Source: Herpetospermum pedunculosum (taxonomy: Eukaryota; Streptophyta; Magnoliopsida; Cucurbitales; Cucurbitaceae). From it: 64,000 nucleotides of DNA. The stretch is from contig CM051531.1 in the NCBI GenBank assembly GCA_028017165.1, forward strand, positions 42,781,893 through 42,845,892, read 5' to 3'. Under the pieces are notes generated by a model. It worked only from the letters and a program-made list of their open reading frames with translations. It did not search any database and was not told where the DNA came from. Numbering within the stretch: the stretch's first letter is position 1; each line of letters opens with the position of its first letter. The translations under genes and the position numbers were made by a program. Positions 57,314 to 64,000 of the stretch are shown in pieces.

Positions 57314-59029
57314 TGTTGCGTGCTCAATATGTAAAGATAAATAAGCAAGAAAGTAGAGAGAGCACTCAGAACATGCAAGCATACATGGTCTCACAGCAAG
57401 TAGTAAGTATATTTCATTCGTTTTTTCCACAGAGACTTATGTTTAGCTATTCGCGAAGTGTATTTGTTAAGAAAGATGGGGTGGATTTGATGGGGTAAAA
57501 TTGGTTTTTAATTATCTAATTTTTGCTGAATGCGTAAAGGGATATAACATAAACAAATGCAAGTTGCAATTAGACTCAAAGGACAAGAGATGGAATTGAT
57601 AAACGAAGAAGGAAACAGCTAGACAGAATGAAAATTTTGCAGAATTGCGGGGACCGCAATGTTTCCGCAATTAAACAGCAGCGAAAGTGTGTAAATGGGT
57701 GAGTTAAGGGCTACTAATGACTATCCTATAGGCATTATTATACGGTTCTCAAGCACTGGATCTACTCTCTATGCATCAAACTCACTCTATCTCATGTATC
57801 GTCCGATTCCATGCATTAGATTCCTAAGTTTACTCGACTTCAAAGTAAGGTCTTAATCATCTTGTTAAAACAGAAGTGTTTAGTTTGTACTAGGGAAACG
57901 CCTATTCCTAGGCCGTTTCCTGGTTACCATGAAAGGCTAGCATGATTATATGACTCTGAACTCTTACTCCTTCCAGAGGTTAGGAGTTCTTTGGACAAAA
58001 TGGATGGCCAATCGAAATTGCCCGTGGGATGAAGCTTACATACAATCAATGTTTCGAAGGCTATCCTACATGCTTGGTTCACGTTTTTTAGCCTATAGTT
58101 CTGTCATTAGCATGCCCCTAAGTGACTTAGCTACTCATGGATATATAGAGAACAGAAATGTAAGATGAAACAGACATGCTTAGAAGGGAAATAAACTTAA
58201 AACAGCAAGACAAAACCGTAGCAGCAGAAGAAGGAAACCGTGAAATGAAACTTGCACTCTGATTACTTTGAATGTTGAACGAACAAAGGGAAACTTAAAG
58301 GCAGTAATTCAAAGACAGACAACAACGAAATGCAGTAACTAAAACACTAAACTAGGAACAACAATGATCAAAACTGGAAATTAGAAGAAGAACGACAGAA
58401 AACAGTAAAATGGCGCTTGAAAGCTTCGTTGCAGTCGCCTCGAATGAAGGGGATGAAAGGTCAGCCTTGCTTGGATGAATCCAATCGAGAGAGAAGAAGA
58501 ATCTCCTCTCCTTCCTATCAGATTATCGATTCCAACAGCTGAGACTCTCACTCCAACAGACGGCAAAGGAAAACAGGGAGAAAAAGTGGACTGTGAGAAG
58601 GCTTCTACGCTTTCGGATGATGACTGAACCTCCGACTTTGGCCCCCTTTTATAGTAGTTTGCAGGTGCGTTTGGGCCAAGGAGAACCATCAATCTTCAAC
58701 GTCATATATCAGAATGGATGGAGGAGAAAGAATGAATCCCTGAAATTACAGAAATTAACAGAAAAGGATCAGTCAACTTACGGTTTTCACTTGAATAATT
58801 GCGGCCTCAGCAATGTTTTCGCAATGCTGTCGCAATGCAGTTTTTTCATTCTTTTCCTCCGGTTTTGAACCCTTTTCTTTCCTATTGTGCATAAGTCCTA
58901 ATTTAGCTACCTTCTTCTCATTCTCATATTTAAGCATAGGTCTAGGCTAAATGCTATCAAAAACACCTAAAAGTGCACATCTTCTTAAGCTAAATGGGTC
59001 CTAAATAAGTCACTTTCAGAGACTTAACA
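57314..59029 (-). repeat. 3' LTR of the nested Athila element (1716 bp)
   Basis: Same family as the 1717-bp LTRs, with scattered substitutions. TATA at 58646-58653 (minus). Its 5' partner and the second target duplication lie beyond the window. Confidence 0.9.
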
Positions 59030-60470
59030 CACCCCCAAACTTAAGGCTTTGCTTGTCCTCAAGCATACTAAGGACTTCCCTAGGCTGCTGTTTCTCCTTC
59101 TTTAACCACCTACTGACTCCCTTATACCCCTATCTATAGCACTGCTGTCCTGTGACACACTTCTCAGTTTAAAACTCCCCTAGCTTCTTCTGACTTTGCC
59201 TGCCTAACACTCACCTGCTTTTATGAACTCCCTACAACTGATCTATTTGCTTTTGTCATATCATGCCACTATCCCTAAGGTTTCAAATTCTGCCTAGCTT
59301 TACCTCAGACTCAGTACATGCTTCTAGCTTTATTTTTAATGTGTCTAGGATTCCTTAGAGTCATGCCAGTCTTAGTATTAACGGTGACAGTGGTACTTTT
59401 AAAGAACAACCTAAACCCTGGCATCACTACATTGGATAAACACTCATCTCCCTACACAACCCTACAAGTTACAACTTTGTGCTTAGCTAATTGAGGATCA
59501 GAGTTCTTTTTAAATAGGACACCTAAGCCACAAAGTTATAACTCCTAGGTCTACATTCTTCTTCCCTATTCTTTTCCCTTTTTCCTTACTTAGGTGGGGC
59601 CTCTCCTTTGGTTGCCTTTTGATGCAATGCCACTTGTGGGTCACACACTTGGCACTGATTACTTAGCAACCTCAGAGAGACCCCCCTCTTTATTCTATTT
59701 TCATTTTTTGTTTTTTTTTTTTCAGTTCATCATTTTTTGTAAAGGAGAAGAAGAATGCTTATGTTTCTATGGGAGAGAGGAATGTTCCTAGGCCTAGGGT
59801 GGCCTCCCCCAAACTTCAACTACTCATTGTCCCCAATGAGTGTCTGAGGTGGCACACCCCCAAACTTGTCCTAGAAGCATCTAGTCTAAAGTAAAACAAA
59901 GAGAATCTAAAAGCCCTAGGTATAGACAGAACATTTAAAAGAAAATATCACAGCAGCAGTAATTAAAAAAAACAGACAGTTAAGGGCTTAAAGCTGTGCA
60001 TGCTGAGCTTTTTAGAGGTCGATTTAAACTATCAAAGAGTGTCCTATGACACTCATCCAGCATGCATTTAGATAAGCTATATAAGGCAGTCATGTTAGCA
60101 GGAAAAGATAGAATTTAAACAGATCACAGCCTAGCTAAACAGACAGTCCACAACATGCTTTTAGTCATGAAAATTGCGGGTACCGCAATTATTTCGCAAT
60201 TAGATCAGGGCAGATATAACATTGATTAAGGCCCCTAAGCATGCTTTTTCCAGTCACTCAAGCTTCCTAAAAATAAAACTAAACTATCCTACCTAGTCAG
60301 CTAACATCAGACTATACTAAGCAAAAGGAAAAACATAAAACTAAACATCTAAAACAGATCAAAATTGAACCAAAAACAGCATAATTCACATGGTCCTATC
60401 AGAAAGCAGAAAATTGTTTTTTTTTCTAAGGGAACAGCAATACTCCCTTTAGTGCACTTCAAACCAGCAC
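59030..60470 (-). other. 3' untranslated region and PPT of the nested Athila element
   Basis: CACCCCCAAACTTAAGG adjoins the LTR (PPT in reverse complement); two more CCCCAAACTT tracts at about 59811 and 59858. No coding sequence seen. Confidence 0.78.
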
Positions 60471-62312
60471 TTAAACTTCTTCATCCTCATCTGGTTGCCG
60501 TGGTCGTGGGGGCACCCATGGAGTCAGGAGATTTGTGGGGAAGTCAGGGAAGATGCACCCCAGTTGGTCTGCAACTTCCTTGTCCCTCGCCTGCGCATAA
60601 GTGGCCCATTGAGCCATTCTCCTCTGCATATCCATCAGGCAGGCCATGGATAGGGACTGTTCAGCAGCCAGCCTATCCAGTTCAAACTCCATATTCCCCT
60701 TCCTTCTCAGCCTCAGGTTAGCAGGCAGCTCCAAGTGGCCCGTGTAGGCCATCTGCTGCTCCAGGCGCTCGGTGGGGACTCCTGCAAGCAAACATAGCTT
60801 GGTTATGGTATTAGGGAAAAACAGTGGTCCCTTACCTTTCTTGGCGCATTCAGCAATGGCCGCAGTGATGACTTCTCCCACATTGATCGTGAGACCTCTC
60901 ATTATCGCATACACCAGCAGCGATCGGCTCTGGTTGATTGTAGTCTCGTGAGTCACAGGGGACAATCTCCTTCGCACGAACGAAAACCAAACAGCTGCCT
61001 TAGCCGTGAGGTTGGCACTCATGAGAGTGTGCCTCCCATTGCGTGACACGGTCCAGGAAGCTTCAGGCTGGCCAATGGTGCGAATGGCCTCTTCCAGCAC
61101 TGCCTCAGTAGGCTCATCAACGATCCGTGCATAATCTGTATGTGTTTGGCCTTTGAGACCATAGGCTTCGTTGATGGCCTTGGCTGAGAAATCCACCTCT
61201 ACCCCTCTGACCACAGACAGGCCATCCTCAGGGCTGAGCACATTGGCGTAGAAATCATACACCATGCTCGTGTAGGCTGGATTGGGCGGTCTGCAGAATT
61301 CCTCCCAGCCATGGTTGATCACTCCTGCGCGCAAGAACTGCGGCAGGTCAGCAGGTCGGTCGAGGAAGCCTTTCTCGTGCAGCAACTCCCTCTTCCTTAA
61401 CTCAACGCCCCTGGATTCAGCGTCAGATAAAACATACCTCACTGACTGAGGTTCGTCTTCAGGGTAGAGTTTGGCCTTCCCCTTATCTGCTGGCTTGGCT
61501 GACTCGGCAGCCTCAACCTTGAGTCGTTTGAGCGAAGGCTCAGTGCTCTCTTTGTCTGCTGAAGGCACCCTCTTGGCCTTCTTTTTCTTCAGTTTCTTGG
61601 ATCGCTTGGCCTTGACAATCTTGGCCTTCTTCTTCTTCTTGAGCTTAGCCTTGATATTGATCTGCTGGAGGCATGCCCCCAACGTCTCTTCCATGGAATC
61701 ATCCTGCCGTGCAGGACTCTCGGCACTAGCTTCCCTTGCAGGCGAGAAGACCTCGTCTTCACCACCTTCCCCACTGCCCTGAGTGGATTCCTGGTACTCC
61801 CCATAGGGGAATTCAGGATCAGGCTGTGGAGGCGTGTGCGAAGGTGTGGCACTCTGCTCTGCTGTAGGCGTCTGCACGGAATTCAGTGGTGAAGACGGCG
61901 TCGCAGGGCTCTGTGCAGGCGGCGATGATGATAGCTCTGGGCTGTGCACTGGTTCAGATGGTGAAGGGCTGTGCGCAGGTGATGCAGATGGCGACGAACC
62001 CCTCTTGGTCGACTCGTGGGACGCACGATCTGATTCTTGACTCTCCACAGAGGGAGTCTTTGCTCTGCTTGGTTCGGCGGCCATCTCGACACTCCACCGG
62101 CGCTTTTTGGGCGTACCTGCTGGTTCAGAAGGGCCAGCAGGGATCTCAGTGACGACCCTCCACTTCTTCCTACGAACCGGAAGCTTGGAAAGAGGGCCGG
62201 TGCGAACAGCACCATCATCTGCAAGGGTAAGCAGTGCTTCCCTCGCAGCTGCTTCAGCTGCGTCATCAGCCTTCTTCTTGGCTGCGGATCTTTCAGCCCT
62301 TGTGGACACCAT
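60471..62312 (-). CDS. Athila env-position ORF, complete copy
   Basis: 613 residues from ATG at 62312 to the stop at 60471, intact. Same plan as 45726-47606: alanine/lysine-rich start, Pro/Ser-rich middle, lysine-rich block at about 215-245, conserved C-terminal domain. The Pro/Ser-rich middle differs by several in-frame deletions while the lysine block and the C-terminal domain are nearly unchanged, which suggests selection on the latter. No signal peptide or membrane segment recognised. Confidence 0.88.
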   Translation of the reverse strand: MVSTRAERSAAKKKADDAAEAAAREALLTLADDGAVRTGPLSKLPVRRKKWRVVTEIPAGPSEPAGTPKKRRWSVEMAAEPSRAKTPSVESQESDRASHESTKRGSSPSASPAHSPSPSEPVHSPELSSSPPAQSPATPSSPLNSVQTPTAEQSATPSHTPPQPDPEFPYGEYQESTQGSGEGGEDEVFSPAREASAESPARQDDSMEETLGACLQQINIKAKLKKKKKAKIVKAKRSKKLKKKKAKRVPSADKESTEPSLKRLKVEAAESAKPADKGKAKLYPEDEPQSVRYVLSDAESRGVELRKRELLHEKGFLDRPADLPQFLRAGVINHGWEEFCRPPNPAYTSMVYDFYANVLSPEDGLSVVRGVEVDFSAKAINEAYGLKGQTHTDYARIVDEPTEAVLEEAIRTIGQPEASWTVSRNGRHTLMSANLTAKAAVWFSFVRRRLSPVTHETTINQSRSLLVYAIMRGLTINVGEVITAAIAECAKKGKGPLFFPNTITKLCLLAGVPTERLEQQMAYTGHLELPANLRLRRKGNMEFELDRLAAEQSLSMACLMDMQRRMAQWATYAQARDKEVADQLGCIFPDFPTNLLTPWVPPRPRQPDEDEEV

Positions 62313-62754
62313 TGTCGAATCTTGGAGGTTTGGAGAGAAGGATCAAAGATGAAGAGAATCTCAGTTTTCTTGGAAATCAGAGAATGAGAGAATCGTATCG
62401 ATCGAGCGCCTTCTAACGGATATAAAGGCAACGGCTAAATCCCAACGGCTCTATTTTGCGGATCCTGCAATTCCAGCGCAATTCTAGGGATATTTTTTCA
62501 TCAAAATCTCAAACTTTGCTCGTCCGTATCTTTTATTTGGCTCGATCGTTTTTTGATTTTTAAAGCTGGGATTACTCTCCTTGATTCCCTCTTTCGATTC
62601 CCTACAAAAAGAAATAAAAACAATATCAAATACGTAATTAAAATCACACAACAAAACACACAAATGACAACCGGAAAATCGCAAAAAAATAAACTAAGGC
62701 ATGAGCCTTATGTTGACGAGCACAGTAACCACTCGTCCTCTCTCGTTCTCATTG
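62313..62754 (-). other. pol-to-env-position spacer of the nested Athila element
   Basis: Counterpart of 45278-45725, including the acceptor-like TTTTTGTAG at about 62602 (minus). No other feature. Confidence 0.5.
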
Positions 62755-64000
62755 TCACGCTTCAGTCAAGAGGAAGGCCGAGAGAGTCTTCACATCTCCT
62801 TCCTCATAGTAATGCTTCAACCTCGCCCCATTGACCATAAATGGCTGACCTTGCTGCAAGTTCTTTATCTCTATGGCACCATGAACAAACACATTAGTAA
62901 TCACAAATGGACCCGACCATCTAGACTTAAGTTTCACTGGAAATAATTTCAACCGTGAGTTAAACAACAACACAAGTTGACCCTTCTTAAAGTCCTTAAC
63001 TCTAAGTCTACTATCGTGCCAAATCTTGGTCTTTTCCTTGTACATCTTAGCATTTTCATAGGCCATATGCCTAAGCTCATCAAGCTCATGTAATTGCAAA
63101 GACCTCAGTGTCCCCGCATCCTTTACACAAAAATTCAATTCCTTCATGGCCCAAAATGCTTTGTTTTCTAACTCAAGTGGTAAGTGACAAGTCTTGCCAT
63201 AAACCAGCCTATAAGGAGACATTCCTAGAGGTGTCTTATATGCTTTCCTATAAGCCCAAAGTGCATCCTCAAGCTTGAAGGACCAGTCCTTCCTATTAGG
63301 TTTGACTACTTTCTCTAGGATGTTCTTTATTTCCCTATTTGAAATTTCAGCCTGTCCATTTGAGTGTGGGTGATAGGGAGTGGCTACTCTATGTCTAATG
63401 TTATACTTAGCCAATACTTTCTCCATAGCCTTGTTAATAAAATGTGACCCCTCATCACTAATGATGGCACGAGGTGTCCCAAACCTAGTAAAAATGTGCC
63501 TATGCAAGAAGTTGGTGACTGTTTTAGCATCATTATTAGGACATGCTTTGGCCTCTACCCACTTGGACACATAATCCACTGCCACTAATATGTAGAGGTT
63601 ACCTGATGATGGAGGGAATGGCCCCATGAAGTCAATGCCCCATACATCAAAGAGCTCTAACTCTAAGATGTAGGTGAGGGGCATCTCATCCTTTCGACTG
63701 AGGTTACCTGTTCTTTGGCATTCATCACAGCTGTGGGCATAGTTGTGGGCATCTTTGAAGATCGTTGGCCAATAATAGCCACTCTGAAATACCTTTGCAG
63801 CTGTTCTTTGGCCACCAAAGTGTCCACCATAAGGAAATGCGTGACAGTGCTGCAGCACAGACTTCGCTTCAGTAGCTGAAACACACTTCCTTAGCAAGCC
63901 ATCAGCACAGGTTCTGTAAAGTGTGGGGTCATCCCAGATGAATTTCCTTGCTTCATGAAGGAACCTCTTCTTCTCTTGTCCTCCCTTGAACACTGGTAAT
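62755..64000 (-). CDS. Athila integrase, partial (continues beyond the window)
   Basis: Open from the window edge to a stop at 62755, about 415 residues. It has the zinc-binding region (CHAFPYGGHFGG, CDECQRTG) and the catalytic acidic residues in WGIDFMGPF, ISDEGSHF and NGQAEISNRE, and ends with the same SH3-like tail as 43760-45277. Few amino-acid differences from that copy and no break in view. RT and Gag lie outside. Confidence 0.93.
   Translation of the reverse strand, partial: LPVFKGGQEKKRFLHEARKFIWDDPTLYRTCADGLLRKCVSATEAKSVLQHCHAFPYGGHFGGQRTAAKVFQSGYYWPTIFKDAHNYAHSCDECQRTGNLSRKDEMPLTYILELELFDVWGIDFMGPFPPSSGNLYILVAVDYVSKWVEAKACPNNDAKTVTNFLHRHIFTRFGTPRAIISDEGSHFINKAMEKVLAKYNIRHRVATPYHPHSNGQAEISNREIKNILEKVVKPNRKDWSFKLEDALWAYRKAYKTPLGMSPYRLVYGKTCHLPLELENKAFWAMKELNFCVKDAGTLRSLQLHELDELRHMAYENAKMYKEKTKIWHDSRLRVKDFKKGQLVLLFNSRLKLFPVKLKSRWSGPFVITNVFVHGAIEIKNLQQGQPFMVNGARLKHYYEEGDVKTLSAFLLTEA

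Larger units (their letters stand above)
57314..64000 (-). mobile_element. Athila element nested in the env-position ORF of the diverged element (runs off the window)
   Basis: Begins at TGTTGCGTGCTCAATA (57314) right after GAAAT of the interrupted ORF; the uninterrupted sequence GTAGAAATCATAC is seen at about 61247 in this element's own ORF. Contents on the minus strand: 3' LTR, 3' untranslated region, env-position ORF, spacer, integrase. Close to the complete element at 37918-50779; the coding parts in view are open, so it may be intact. Confidence 0.9.

Overview
The window looks like repeat-dense nuclear DNA of a flowering plant, most likely a cucurbit. Evidence for a plant is the Athila-type and Ogre/Tat-type LTR retrotransposons and an intron-containing Nodulin-like/MFS gene. 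The cucurbit guess rests on two repeats I associate with that family: ATCACTGATAG-type minisatellites (24.06-24.44 kb, 25.27-25.45 kb) and a GTTTGATAACCATTTGG-type dispersed repeat inside the gene's intron. There is no bacterial or organellar signal and no visible RNA gene. Almost everything is nested retroelements; the only host-type gene carries two nonsense codons.

Layout. (1) 1-23.9 kb: a dead minus-strand Athila-like element ('host element A': LTR 22617-23896, PBS, gag with shared stops) is split between 561 and 21476 by a 20.9-kb insertion. That insertion (562-21475, minus) has 3.25-kb LTRs, a 5-bp target duplication CCCAT, a tRNA-Arg-type PBS and a polypurine tract, but no protein-coding domain. 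Its interior is about 97 copies of a 70-72-bp satellite (3.9-10.85 kb) plus several other repeat fields. It is a giant, young, non-autonomous Ogre/Tat-type element. (2) 23.9-33.5 kb: non-genic DNA with minisatellites, a 1.9-kb block repeated at 51.5-53.4 kb, a probable solo LTR, and an old plus-strand Ogre-type LTR with decayed PBS (about 30.3-31.8 kb). (3) 33.5-36.2 kb: a two-exon Nodulin-like/MFS transporter gene, minus strand, with two in-frame stops. (4) 37.1-53.4 kb: 'copy B' of the same dead gag plus the 1.9-kb block, split by a complete Athila element (37918-50779, plus; identical-length 1717-bp LTRs, TSD CCTGG, gag-pol with one frameshift, integrase, env-position ORF). (5) 53.4-64 kb: a diverged Athila element on the minus strand, itself interrupted in its env-position ORF by another minus-strand Athila element that runs off the window.

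History that can be read directly: an already dead gag element and its flank were duplicated. Copy B then lost about 4.07 kb between gag and flank. Copy A took the Ogre-type insertion and copy B the Athila insertion, so each copy preserves the other's empty site. The three Athila bodies share one plan: LTR, tRNA-Asp-type PBS (seen in one), gag-protease-RT-RNaseH-integrase, a splice-acceptor-like site, a lysine-rich env-position ORF, a long 3' untranslated region with repeated TTTGGGGG tracts, and an LTR. The Ogre-type element encodes nothing and would need proteins supplied in trans.
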